Assembly: GCA_008933825.1 (NCBI GenBank)
Contig: WBUF01000025.1
Coordinates: forward strand, 1 to 35,126
Length of the DNA: 35,126 nt
Reading direction: 5' to 3'
Source: Rhodocyclaceae bacterium
Lineage (GTDB): Bacteria > Pseudomonadota > Gammaproteobacteria > Burkholderiales > Rhodocyclaceae
Shown: piece after piece, positions 7,976 to 15,970 of the stretch
Numbering within the stretch: position 1 is the stretch's first letter
Layout: every line of letters begins with the position of its first letter
Translations under genes and position numbers: made by a program
The notes under the pieces: generated by a model
Database searches by the model: none
The model's input: the letters and a program-made list of their open reading frames with translations, nothing else
Told to the model about the DNA's origin: nothing

Positions 7976-8166
7976 TTAATAATTTCTTATGGATTGATAA
8001 TTTTGGTAGATGATTTACAATCGATTGATTAATAATGAGTATTATTAATCAATCTTTACAAAGTGTTGATCGTGAATTTTTATGTTATGAGATTATCTTG
8101 TTATTACATGCCAATCTACTGCATCGCGCCATGCGGTCAATAAGTAATTGATTGTGCCGAGCCACC
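7976..8166. other. AT-rich intergenic island
   Basis: Within the gene-free stretch 7660-8223, this part is clearly more A+T-rich than the surrounding genes. It has no ORF with family resemblance and no ribosome-binding site. It contains the large inverted repeat at 8023-8054 and many TTAAT/ATTAA runs. It may be a regulatory or nucleoid-protein-binding region upstream of the OsmC-like gene, or the remnant of a lost element. I see nothing coding in it. The remainder, 7740-7812, holds nothing I can recognise. Confidence 0.6.
8023..8054. repeat. Perfect 14-bp inverted repeat in AT-rich region
   Basis: Left arm GATTGATTAATAAT (8023-8036) and right arm ATTATTAATCAATC (8041-8054) are exact reverse complements around a GAGT loop. 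All but four positions of the arms together are A or T. No T-run directly follows on either strand, so a terminator function is not favoured. It could be a regulator operator or a cruciform-forming site. Confidence 0.9.
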
Positions 8167-8194
8167 GTGACATACAGATCTCATTTCATAATAT
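8167..8194 (+). promoter_or_regulatory. Possible promoter of the OsmC-like gene
   Basis: GTGACA (8167-8172) and TAATAT (8189-8194) are 16 bp apart, 30 bp upstream of the OsmC-like start codon. The -35 has one mismatch to TTGACA. Nothing else supports this assignment. Confidence 0.4.
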
Positions 8195-8223
8195 CTGGAA
8201 GTTGAACAAGCCGAATTGCAATC

Positions 8224-8646
8224 ATGGAATGCACAGTCCAGTGGATGGGTGAAAGCGGTATGTCGTTCGCTGCACGAACCGGCAGCGGACACATGGCAAT
8301 GATGGATGGTGCGCTGGAAGGAGGAGGACACAACCTTGCCCCACGCCCAATGGAATTGCTGCTTGCCGGAACTGGCGGTTGCACCGCCTACGATGTAGTT
8401 CTTATCCTGAAAAAGGCCCACCAGGAGATTTCTGCCTGCGAGGTTACGCTGAAAGCTGAGCGCGCGAATACCGATCCGAAAATATTCACGCGAATCCATT
8501 TCCACTTCAAGATCAAGGGCAAGGGGCTGAAACCCGAAGCGGTCGCGCGGGCCATCAGATTGTCGGCTGAAAAGTATTGTTCCGCTTCAATCATGCTAGG
8601 CAAGACGGCGGAGATTACCCATGACTGGGTGATTCAGGAGGCGTAA
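8224..8646 (+). CDS. OsmC family protein, YhfA-like
   Basis: OsmC/Ohr-fold protein of 140 residues. The whole length, including the N-terminus MECTVQWMGESG, follows the E. coli YhfA pattern rather than OsmC or Ohr, which supports the first ATG despite a poor ribosome-binding site. The two family cysteines are present: C53 in LAGTGGCTAYDVV and C119 in SAEKYCSAS. OsmC/Ohr members use such a pair to reduce organic hydroperoxides, but YhfA itself lacks an established role, so only a thiol-dependent function is inferred. The stop codon directly abuts that of coq7, with no room for a terminator between the convergent genes. Confidence 0.92.
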   Translation: MECTVQWMGESGMSFAARTGSGHMAMMDGALEGGGHNLAPRPMELLLAGTGGCTAYDVVLILKKAHQEISACEVTLKAERANTDPKIFTRIHFHFKIKGKGLKPEAVARAIRLSAEKYCSASIMLGKTAEITHDWVIQEA

Positions 8647-9297
8647 TCAGACCCAATAGGCGGTGTGTGTCATCACGCCGGAAGCGAACCGCATGGCCAC
8701 CTTAACCGCTTCGGGCAAATCCTTGGCGCCAAGGCGCTCGGCCAGATGGGCATGATCGATTTCGTCCGTCCTCATCTGATTGATGATGGCCCATGATTTC
8801 CGGTCGCGCTCAGGCAGCCTCTTCAGATGACCAAACAGATGCAACCCTACTTGCCTCTCCGTTTCTGCCAGGAATCCTAGGCTCCAAACGTCTCCGAACT
8901 TGCCGGCGACCAGCCCTATGGAAAATGAAGCGGCATACCACAGCGGATTTAAGATGCTCTTGCGCCCACCTAGCTCAATGAGACGGCGCTCCGTCCACGC
9001 AAGGTGATCGCCCTCCTCCCTGGCAGCACGATCAAGCGCCGCACGAATCGAATTGCTCCGGCAGACCAGTGCCTGACCTCTGTAAAGAGCCTGCGCACAC
9101 ACCTCCCCGCAATGGTCTACCCTCATCAGGCCAGCACTATTTTGCCGCTCGCTGTCAGGCATCTCCGCTTCGGAGAGTTCGCAGCCGGGTGTGACACGAG
9201 CGGTACTTACGGGGAGACAAAGAGTGCGCAGCGCCTTGTCGAACTCGCTTATCAGTCCATCGGCAATAGTATCCACGCGCAATCCGTTATCTCGCAT
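8647..9297 (-). CDS. coq7: Ubiquinone biosynthesis hydroxylase Coq7
   Basis: Di-iron monooxygenase that performs the late ring hydroxylation (demethoxyubiquinone to demethylubiquinone) in ubiquinone synthesis. The 216-residue protein carries the ferritin-like di-iron ligand set: E65 (DHCGEVCAQALYRGQ), E95 and H98 (EEGDH), E147 (FLAETERQVG), E179 and H182 (DEIDHAHLAERLGA). This bacterial type substitutes for UbiF in many betaproteobacteria. The first 11 bp overlap the end of the CNP1-like gene, indicating co-transcription. Ubiquinone implies aerobic or nitrate-type respiration. Confidence 0.95.
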   Translation of the reverse strand: MRDNGLRVDTIADGLISEFDKALRTLCLPVSTARVTPGCELSEAEMPDSERQNSAGLMRVDHCGEVCAQALYRGQALVCRSNSIRAALDRAAREEGDHLAWTERRLIELGGRKSILNPLWYAASFSIGLVAGKFGDVWSLGFLAETERQVGLHLFGHLKRLPERDRKSWAIINQMRTDEIDHAHLAERLGAKDLPEAVKVAMRFASGVMTHTAYWV

Positions 9298-9895
9298 CAG
9301 GATGTCCGCCTCTGTTGAGGGCAGCCACGCCCTCTTCCGCCCTGAGAATGATTGCCCTGTTGGGGCAGAAGTACTCCCTGGAAAGAATTGCCTGATAACT
9401 GCCCGGTCGAATCGCTTGCCAGCTTTGCGAGCGCGACGGGGCCCAGACAGTATCGCTGCGGCCGATCGCGTACAACTTGCGTTCCCTGCTTTCGCAGCGG
9501 ATGCCCTCGTAACTCACGTTGGACGCCCCGCCCTCGGCTTTGATCACGATGGCGTATCTAACCACTCCATCCCTGCCTACGCTCAGTGTCGTGCCGTCAA
9601 TAAAGTACCGGTTCCGGGTTGCAGCACCGGCATCGAACTCGATGAAATTCTCGTTTCTTGGATACGCGGGCGGACTTACATCCTCCTCGACCCACTTCTT
9701 TTCCTCTTCGTAGTATTCGCCATACTTCTTGTCCCCATGGAACCCTTGTGCGGAAACGGATTCGGCCAGGGAAATGCCGCCCAAAGCGGCAAGGAAAAGC
9801 GCGGTGACAGGCAAGCCCGCCCCCCTAGCAGCCCACCCAAGAAACAGGCGACTTGTGAAGACGGTACGCCGGCACCGTATTGAATCAGTGGGCAA
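9287..9895 (-). CDS. CNP1-like family exported protein
   Basis: Resembles the CNP1-like family (named after a cryptic neisserial protein), which has no assigned biochemical function. After a hydrophobic segment (LPVTALFLAALGGISLAESV) with a likely signal-peptidase site near VSA-QG, the mature part begins with an acidic, aromatic stretch (GEYYEEEKKWVEEDVSPPAYP). It contains a family-like core ending in REYFCPNRAIIL. The start is uncertain. A TTG at 9895 has GAGG six nt upstream and overlaps the CBS gene stop, favouring coupling; a second TTG at 9814 has an AGGGGGG site. Neighbouring rppH and the CBS gene are on the same strand. Confidence 0.8.
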   Translation of the reverse strand: MPTDSIRCRRTVFTSRLFLGWAARGAGLPVTALFLAALGGISLAESVSAQGFHGDKKYGEYYEEEKKWVEEDVSPPAYPRNENFIEFDAGAATRNRYFIDGTTLSVGRDGVVRYAIVIKAEGGASNVSYEGIRCESRERKLYAIGRSDTVWAPSRSQSWQAIRPGSYQAILSREYFCPNRAIILRAEEGVAALNRGGHPDAR

Positions 9896-10481
9896 TGACT
9901 GCCTCGATCTCCGCGAAGGTGGAAGCAATCTGGGTCGTGTCAATCGTCATCTCCAGTTGGCGGGCTATCTGCGATGCAGAGAATATGCCCCTGATCATAT
10001 GACGGCCGTTGGTATCTGCCTCGACAACCAGGGCATGCTGCCGCCCGGCCCGCTTAAGGGTTGCCACGACATGCCCTACCTCTGCCGTAAGCACATCTTT
10101 CATGCCAAGAACCTCAAGGCGGTCCCAAGGCGTCATGATGTCTCGTACGGCGATTTCCTCGTGGCGAATGCCGCGTTCGCGCACTACCTGCATCGGCTTT
10201 TCTCCCAGTATATCGGAGGAAGTTATGATGCCCAGTACGCACCGCCGTTCGTCGGCCACCAGCAGGGATCGCACAACGTTTCGCATCATGGCCATGCCAA
10301 CCGCAGCAAACGATGCATCCGGTCCAATCGTTATGACCTGGACATGCCTTAAATCGGTCATTGCCTCCAAAGCAGGCGAATCAAGCGCGGTGCGCCGCAA
10401 GGTCAGCTGTTCTGCCTGATAGTAGCTGGCACACTTGCCAAGCCTGAATTCATGCAACGGCTTGTATTCTTCACGAATCAT
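9885..10481 (-). CDS. CBS-domain pair protein
   Basis: Protein of 198 residues built mainly of two CBS motifs. The first is about residues 38-105 (HVQVITIGPDASFAAVGMAMMRN...LLVADERRCVLGIITSSDIL). The second is about 112-185 (IAVRDIMTPWDRLEVLGMKDVL...HALVVEADTNGRHMIRGIFSASQIARQL). Such tandem (Bateman) modules bind adenosine nucleotides and sense energy charge; no catalytic domain is attached, so it is probably a stand-alone regulator. The start at 10481 has a strong AAAGGAGGAGAG site, better than the ATG-less extension upstream. Its leader contains two hairpins (10504-10541). Confidence 0.9.
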   Translation of the reverse strand: MIREEYKPLHEFRLGKCASYYQAEQLTLRRTALDSPALEAMTDLRHVQVITIGPDASFAAVGMAMMRNVVRSLLVADERRCVLGIITSSDILGEKPMQVVRERGIRHEEIAVRDIMTPWDRLEVLGMKDVLTAEVGHVVATLKRAGRQHALVVEADTNGRHMIRGIFSASQIARQLEMTIDTTQIASTFAEIEAVIAH

Positions 10482-10503
10482 GACTCTCCTCCTTTGGGTA
10501 CGA

Positions 10504-10541
10504 GCGGCCATGGCCGCGAAATGAGCCTCCTCGATGAGGCT
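10504..10541 (-). promoter_or_regulatory. Two stem-loops in the leader of the CBS-domain gene
   Basis: GCGGCCATGGCCGC (10504-10517) is a perfect 14-bp palindrome. AGCCTC/GAGGCT (10524-10529 and 10536-10541) forms a 6-bp stem with a 6-nt loop. Both lie within 60 nt upstream of the start codon on the minus strand, next to the AAAGGAGG ribosome-binding site (about 10494-10487). They may modulate translation; there is no T-run, so not a terminator. Confidence 0.45.
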
Positions 10542-10630
10542 GCTTTCATTCTCGACACAAAGAGCATGAAGAGAAAATGGAACCTACGGATTCCGCCATT
10601 AAGCGCCTGTATAACTGCTCGCGGAATTGA

Positions 10631-11158
10631 TCAGGGCTGCGCTGAATTCACCGCCACAGGCCACTTGGGCAACCTGTCCGACGGATGGCGAAAGACGAAG
10701 CGTGATAGCTCGATCAGCGCTTGTTGATAGACGCTTCGCTTGAATTCGATGACAGCATCGAGCGGTACCCAGTAGCTGCTCCAACGCCAGGCGTCGAATT
10801 CGGGATGATCGCTTGCGCGCAACGAGACGTCGGAATCCCGCCCGGTCAGGCGAAGCAAGAACCAAATTTGCTTCTGGCCGCGGTAGGTGTTGCGCCATTC
10901 GCGCCGAATCCACTGCTTCGGCACATCATAGCGCAGCCAATCCCGCGTACGTCCGAGAATCCTGACATGCTCCTGCCGCAAACCGACCTCCTCCTTGAGC
11001 TCGCGGTACATCGCCTGCTCGGGCGATTCGCCATGCTTGATTCCGCCCTGCGGAAACTGCCAGGAGTGTTCCCGAATGCGCTTGCCCCAGAATACCTCGT
11101 TCCTGCCATTGACCAGAACGATGCCGACGTTTGGGCGATAGCCTTCACGATCGAGCAT
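10631..11158 (-). CDS. rppH: RNA pyrophosphohydrolase
   Basis: Nudix enzyme that removes pyrophosphate from the 5' triphosphate end of mRNA and so starts RNase E-dependent decay. The 175-residue protein begins [17 protein letters not shown] and contains a complete Nudix box, GX5EX7REUXEEXGU, in [20 protein letters not shown] followed by VGL. The RppH-specific QFPQGG and the [13 protein letters not shown] segment are present. It is divergent from proS, with about 130 bp between the two starts. This context of rppH beside proS and CNP1 is common in betaproteobacteria. Confidence 0.96.
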   Translation of the reverse strand: MLDREGYRPNVGIVLVNGRNEVFWGKRIREHSWQFPQGGIKHGESPEQAMYRELKEEVGLRQEHVRILGRTRDWLRYDVPKQWIRREWRNTYRGQKQIWFLLRLTGRDSDVSLRASDHPEFDAWRWSSYWVPLDAVIEFKRSVYQQALIELSRFVFRHPSDRLPKWPVAVNSAQP

Positions 11159-11287
11159 GTTGCCTACTCATCAAGTATTGAATTACTTTCATTTTTTCAT
11201 AATTTTCCGCCGATTGAAAGTCGCCTGGCAGCGCCTTCGTGATTTGCGTACTGCTGTAATATTCATTTTTTTGCCCAGACCGAAAAC

Positions 11288-13000
11288 ATGCGTGCCACAC
11301 AATTCTTTCTCGCCACCCTCAAGGAGGCTCCTTCCGACGCAGAAATTGTCAGCCACAAGCTCATGCTGCGGGCCGGCCTGATCAAGCGGGTGGCTGGTGG
11401 GGTGTACACCTGGATGCCCCTGGGCTTGCGCATACTGCGCAAGGTGGAGCAAATCATCCGCGAGGAGATGAATCGCGCCGGCGCCATCGAGCTCCTGATG
11501 CCGGCGGTGATACCAGCCGAACTATGGCAGGAAACGGGGCGCTGGGAACAGTACGGGCCGGAACTGCTACGGTTCAAAGACCGGCACCAACGCAATTTCG
11601 TCATCGGCCCGACGCACGAGGAAGTGATTACCGATGCTGCAAGGCGCGAAATCAAAAGTTACCGCCAGCTTCCTTTGCATCTTTATCAGATACAGACCAA
11701 GTTTCGTGATGAAATCCGGCCCCGCTTTGGCGTCATGCGGGGTCGTGAATTCCTCATGAAAGATGGTTACTCCTTTCATGCCAATTACGAAGACTTGCAG
11801 CGCGAATACCGGAACATGCACGACACCTATTCCCGCATATTCACGCGCCTTGGGCTGCGCTTTCGTGCGGTCGCAGCCGATACGGGTTCCATTGGCGGGA
11901 CCGGATCGCATGAATTCCATGTCCTGGCTGATTCCGGAGAGGACGCCATCGCCTTCTGTCCGGATTCGGACTATGCCGCGAATGTCGAGTTGGCGGAAGG
12001 CCTCGCTCCTGCTTCGCCACGCGATGGCCATACCGAGCAGATGAAAAAGGTCGCCACCCCCGGCAAGACCCGTTGCGAGGACGTGGCGACCCTGCTCAGA
12101 TTGCCTCTGGCCAAGACCGTCAAAGCGATTGCCGTCATGCATGACGAGCAGTTCTTTCTTCTGCTGCTGAGGGGCGACCATACCCTCAACGAGGTCAAGA
12201 CTGCCAAGCTGCCTTTCCTAAATCCCTTCCGGTTCGCCAGCGACGAGGAAGTGGAGCGCCACATGGGATGTCGGCCAGGCTATATCGGGCCGGTGGGGAT
12301 GACGAAGGATATCCCCATCATCGCAGACCGCGCAGTAGCCCAGATGAGCGACTTCGTCTGCGGCGCCAATGCAGCCGGGTTCCACCTGACCGGCGTGAAT
12401 TGGGGGCGCGACTTGCGCGAGCCCGATTACGTTTTCGACATCCGCAATGTCGTGGAAGGAGATCCGAGCCCGGATGGCAAGGGGTTTCTTTCTATCTGCC
12501 GCGGCATTGAAGTGGGGCACATCTTCCAGTTGCGCACCAAATACTCCGAGGCGATGAAAGCGACCTTCCTGGATGAATCCGGCCAGCCGAAGATCATGGA
12601 AATGGGCTGCTATGGCATCGGCGTCACCCGAATCGTCGGAGCCGCCATCGAGCAGAACCACGACGAGCGCGGCATCATTTTTCCGTGCGCCATCGCTCCC
12701 TTCGAGCTCGCCATAGCGCCGGTTGGCTACCGTAAAAGTCAGTCCGTGCAAGACGCCGCCAACAGGCTGTACAAGGAATTCCTGGCCACTGGCCTGGATG
12801 TGCTCATGGACGACCGGGACGAGCGCCCAGGTGTAATGTTCGCCGATATCGAGCTGATTGGCATTCCTCACCGGGTAACCATCGGCGAGCGCGGGCTCAA
12901 GGAGGGAGTCGTCGAATATCAGGGCCGCCGCGATACTGCGGCGGTCAAAGTGCCCTTAGCCGATATCCGCGAATACATTCGAGAGCGGCGCAGCGCGTGA
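11288..13000 (+). CDS. proS: Prolyl-tRNA synthetase
   Basis: Class II synthetase charging tRNA-Pro. At 570 residues it is the bacterial long form, with the catalytic core split by an editing (INS/YbaK-like) domain at roughly residues 230-380. Recognisable parts are [20 protein letters not shown] at the start, motif 2 region [20 protein letters not shown], the INS region with LAKTVKAI, motif 3 [17 protein letters not shown], and the C-terminal anticodon-binding domain. The editing domain hydrolyses mischarged Ala-tRNA-Pro. The stop overlaps the start of the downstream transglycosylase by 4 bp (GTGA), implying coupled translation. Confidence 0.98.
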   Translation: MRATQFFLATLKEAPSDAEIVSHKLMLRAGLIKRVAGGVYTWMPLGLRILRKVEQIIREEMNRAGAIELLMPAVIPAELWQETGRWEQYGPELLRFKDRHQRNFVIGPTHEEVITDAARREIKSYRQLPLHLYQIQTKFRDEIRPRFGVMRGREFLMKDGYSFHANYEDLQREYRNMHDTYSRIFTRLGLRFRAVAADTGSIGGTGSHEFHVLADSGEDAIAFCPDSDYAANVELAEGLAPASPRDGHTEQMKKVATPGKTRCEDVATLLRLPLAKTVKAIAVMHDEQFFLLLLRGDHTLNEVKTAKLPFLNPFRFASDEEVERHMGCRPGYIGPVGMTKDIPIIADRAVAQMSDFVCGANAAGFHLTGVNWGRDLREPDYVFDIRNVVEGDPSPDGKGFLSICRGIEVGHIFQLRTKYSEAMKATFLDESGQPKIMEMGCYGIGVTRIVGAAIEQNHDERGIIFPCAIAPFELAIAPVGYRKSQSVQDAANRLYKEFLATGLDVLMDDRDERPGVMFADIELIGIPHRVTIGERGLKEGVVEYQGRRDTAAVKVPLADIREYIRERRSA

Positions 13001-13602
13001 AGCGAGGGTGGGAGCTCCTGCTGTTCCTCTGCGTCGCCAACACAGCATTCGCCGGTGCGCAGAAATACGAGCCGTTGGCAGCTAGTGTCCGGGCTGCGCT
13101 GCACGCAGCAATTTCCGACCGCAGGCCGCCAACCAGTTCATTTCAGAATCCGGTCGAAGCGGCCAATTGGCTCGAGGAAATGTCAGTACGCCTTGCCAAA
13201 CGCATGCCGAACCAGGAGAGCCGGCTCGAATTTCTCCGTGCGGCCCACTATGAAGCCAAGCGTGCCGGGTTGGACCCGCAGTTGGTGCTCGGCCTGATCC
13301 AGGTCGAGAGCGGTTTCAAGAAATACGCCATTTCTTCCGCCGGCGCCCGCGGCTACATGCAAGTGATGCCTTTCTGGGTACGGCAGATCGGCGACAGGAA
13401 TGACAACCTTTTCCATCTGCGCATGAACTTGCGTTATGGTTGCACCATCCTGAAGCATTACCTGGATATCGAAAAAGGCGATCTGTTCCGAGCCTTGGGG
13501 CGATACAACGGCAGCCTTGGACGCCCCGAATATCCAGATGCTGTTCGTGCGGCGTGGGAAAGGCATTGGGACTACCGGCCAAAGGCGGCAACCAATCCCT
13601 AG
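12997..13602 (+). CDS. Lytic transglycosylase, SLT-domain
   Basis: Secreted peptidoglycan lytic transglycosylase of 201 residues starting at a GTG that overlaps the proS stop. The signal peptide is clear ([20 protein letters not shown], cleavage likely after AFA). The SLT domain begins around residue 85. The catalytic glutamate is E104 in GLIQVESGF, followed by [13 protein letters not shown] and the ALGRYNGS motif, which place it in family 1-type transglycosylases. It cleaves the MurNAc-GlcNAc bond to form 1,6-anhydroMurNAc, the substrate chemistry that AnmK (2876-3997) handles during recycling. Its stop codon shares a CTAG with the convergent ffh stop. Confidence 0.94.
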   Translation: MKRGWELLLFLCVANTAFAGAQKYEPLAASVRAALHAAISDRRPPTSSFQNPVEAANWLEEMSVRLAKRMPNQESRLEFLRAAHYEAKRAGLDPQLVLGLIQVESGFKKYAISSAGARGYMQVMPFWVRQIGDRNDNLFHLRMNLRYGCTILKHYLDIEKGDLFRALGRYNGSLGRPEYPDAVRAAWERHWDYRPKAATNP

Positions 13603-14954
13603 CGCAACCCAGGCAGCATGCCCTTCATGCTGCGCATCATCTTCTGCAGCCCACCCTTGGAAAACTGTTTCATCATTTTCTGGGTTTGCTCGAACTGATT
13701 GAGCAGCCGGTTGACTTCCTGCACCTGAACACCCGCACCAGCGGCGATGCGCCTCTTGCGTGACGCCTTGATCAGTTCCGGTTTTGCCCGCTCCTGCGGC
13801 GTCATGGAATTGATTATCCCCTCAAGGCGACGCACGGCCTTGTCCTCGCCCTGCGAACCAGCCTGCTGGACGGCCTGGGCGAACTGGGCCGGCAACTTGT
13901 CGAGAAGCCCGGAAATGCCCCCCATCATGCGCATCTGACCGATCTGTTCCTTGAAGTCGTTCAAATCGAAGCCCTTGCCGGTCTTCAGTTTCTGCGCGAA
14001 TTCCCTTGCCTTCTCCTGATCGACGCCGCGTTGCGCTTCTTCAATCAAGCCGAGCACATCGCCCATGCCAAGAATGCGTGAGGCCATCCGTTCCGGATGG
14101 AACTCTTCCAGGCCGGCAAGTTTCTCGCCGACGCCGGCGAATTTGAGTGGCTTGCCAGTAACATGGCGAACGGAAAGCGCCGCGCCCCCCCGCGAGTCGC
14201 CGTCCAGTTTCGTAAGAATGACTCCGGTCAGCGGGAGGGCTTCGTTGAAGGCGCGCGCCGTATTCACAGCATCCTGGCCAAGCATGGCGTCGACCACGAA
14301 CAATGTCTCCACTGGACGCAGCACAGCATGCAGTTCTGCGACCTCCTTCATCATGGCTTCGTCGATGGCGAGCCGGCCTGCCGTATCGAAAAGCACCACA
14401 TCATAATAATGCTTCCTGGCGAAATCGAGCGAGGATGCCGCAATAGCTGCGGGCCTGTCGCCATCCCGTGTCGGAAAGAAATCGATTCCTGCCTGCTCGG
14501 CAACAAGCTTAAGTTGCCGGATCGCTGCCGGACGGTATACGTCGGCGCTGACGGCAAGGACCTTTTTTTTCATGCGTTCCCGCAGAAACTTGCCCAGTTT
14601 TCCTGTTGTCGTAGTCTTGCCGGCGCCCTGCAGTCCCGCCATCAGGATGACTGCCGGAGGTTGTACGGTGAGATCGAGGCTGCTATGCGCCCCTCCCATC
14701 AGTACGGTCAACTCACGATGCACAACCCCCACCAAGGCCTGGCCGGGCGTCAGGCTGCCAATTACCTCCTGCCCAATGGCCCGCTCCCTTATGCGGGCTA
14801 CAAAATCCTTCACGACCGGCAGCGCGACATCCGCTTCCAGCAACGCCATCCTCACTTCGCGCAAGGCATCCGAGATATTGTCTTCCGTCAGACGCGCCTG
14901 ACCGCGCAGGGTCTTGACGACGCGGGAAAGGCGTTGCGTGAGGTTGTCCAGCAT
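13599..14954 (-). CDS. ffh: Signal recognition particle protein Ffh
   Basis: GTPase of the signal recognition particle; binds 4.5S RNA and signal sequences and docks with FtsY at the inner membrane. The start at 14954 gives MLDNLTQRLSRVVKTLRGQA, the typical N domain, and 450 residues. The G domain contains GLQGAGKTTTTGKLG (G1), DTAGR (G3) and TKLDGDSRGGAAL (G4/closing region). The M domain occupies the C-terminal third and is methionine-rich with MGGISGLLDKLP and a terminal QKMMKQFSKGGLQKMMRSMK stretch. It is divergent from the CcsA-like gene with 39 bp between start codons. Confidence 0.98.
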   Translation of the reverse strand: MLDNLTQRLSRVVKTLRGQARLTEDNISDALREVRMALLEADVALPVVKDFVARIRERAIGQEVIGSLTPGQALVGVVHRELTVLMGGAHSSLDLTVQPPAVILMAGLQGAGKTTTTGKLGKFLRERMKKKVLAVSADVYRPAAIRQLKLVAEQAGIDFFPTRDGDRPAAIAASSLDFARKHYYDVVLFDTAGRLAIDEAMMKEVAELHAVLRPVETLFVVDAMLGQDAVNTARAFNEALPLTGVILTKLDGDSRGGAALSVRHVTGKPLKFAGVGEKLAGLEEFHPERMASRILGMGDVLGLIEEAQRGVDQEKAREFAQKLKTGKGFDLNDFKEQIGQMRMMGGISGLLDKLPAQFAQAVQQAGSQGEDKAVRRLEGIINSMTPQERAKPELIKASRKRRIAAGAGVQVQEVNRLLNQFEQTQKMMKQFSKGGLQKMMRSMKGMLPGLR

Positions 14955-14993
14955 GGTGTTCCGGTTGCTCCAGGAAGGGGATAAACTTGCGAT

Positions 14994-15821
14994 ATGCAAG
15001 GAATTTTACCGCATCTGCTGCCCGCCTCACTGTATGCCTTTCTGGGCTTCCATTTCTGGCGTACCCGCTGGGTCCAGGTTGTCTACCAAACACCGGCAGG
15101 CATACGCCTATGGGAAAGGCTCATGCTCGCCGCAGCCCTGCTGCTGCACGGCTACCTGCTATACGGCACGCTATTCGACGAAGGGTTGATGCGATTCGGA
15201 TTTTCCGCGGCACTCTCCCTTATGCTATGGCTCGCCGTGCTGATCTACTGGGTGGAAAGCTTCCATGCCCGCCTTGAGGGACTGCAACCGCTAGCCCTGC
15301 CCTTGGCGGGCATTTGTGCGCTGTTGCCCGCCCTGTTCCCCGGCCAGCACCTCTTGTCCAATGTCGCCTCCGCAATGTTCCGCCTTCACTTTTTCATCGC
15401 CATGGTGGCTTACAGCCTGTTTACCCTGGCTGCGCTGCATGCCATCATCATGGCTATTGCCGAGCGACGCCTGCATCGCGGTGAATTGACGCGACCTCTG
15501 GCAAGCCTGCCTCCCTTGCTGACGATGGAATCGCTGCTGTTCAAACTCATCACTGTCGGTTTTCTTCTTCTGACCTTGACCCTGATCTCCGGAATCGCAT
15601 TCACCGAAGCCCTGTTCGGGAAGGCATTGGAGTTCAATCACAAGACGCTCTTTTCAGTCCTGTCGTGGTTGATTTTCGCTATCCTGCTGACCGGCCGGCA
15701 TGTCTGGGGTTGGCGCGGTCGCAAGGCGCTGCGCTGGACGCTGGCGGGCTTTGCCACGCTTTTATTGGCTTACATAGGCAGTCGCTTTGTTCTGGAGGTA
15801 TTGCTCGGCCGGACGGCTTGA
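14994..15821 (+). CDS. CcsA/YpjD-like inner-membrane protein
   Basis: Polytopic membrane protein of 275 residues from the cytochrome c assembly (CcsA/CcmF/HemX) superfamily, closest in layout to YpjD, which is commonly found next to ffh. About eight hydrophobic helices are visible. Histidines that could ligate heme occur in FRLHFFIAMVAYSLFTLAALH and FNHKTLFSVLSW. The WWD motif of true heme-handling CcsA is not evident, so a role in cytochrome c maturation is uncertain. A weak AGGAAGGGG ribosome-binding region lies upstream. The following pil operon is 149 bp away. Confidence 0.88.
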   Translation: MQGILPHLLPASLYAFLGFHFWRTRWVQVVYQTPAGIRLWERLMLAAALLLHGYLLYGTLFDEGLMRFGFSAALSLMLWLAVLIYWVESFHARLEGLQPLALPLAGICALLPALFPGQHLLSNVASAMFRLHFFIAMVAYSLFTLAALHAIIMAIAERRLHRGELTRPLASLPPLLTMESLLFKLITVGFLLLTLTLISGIAFTEALFGKALEFNHKTLFSVLSWLIFAILLTGRHVWGWRGRKALRWTLAGFATLLLAYIGSRFVLEVLLGRTA

Positions 15822-15970
15822 TAAGTCACCTCGGCCATCGTCGTCAATTCCCGACAAAACCAACAGTTCAACAATCTTCTCCAACCGACTGATAGTCTTT
15901 ACAAAACCTGGTTGGAAGGGCATCATCGTCGAAGACACTCGGCTGGAATTCCAGACAATTCCGGGAACTG

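Noticed and set aside
15943..15954. 12-bp palindrome CTGGAATTCCAG upstream of pilB
   Set aside because: It is short, a single copy, and has no recognisable promoter at a fixed distance; too weak to call an operator. No sigma-54 signature was found in the same gap.
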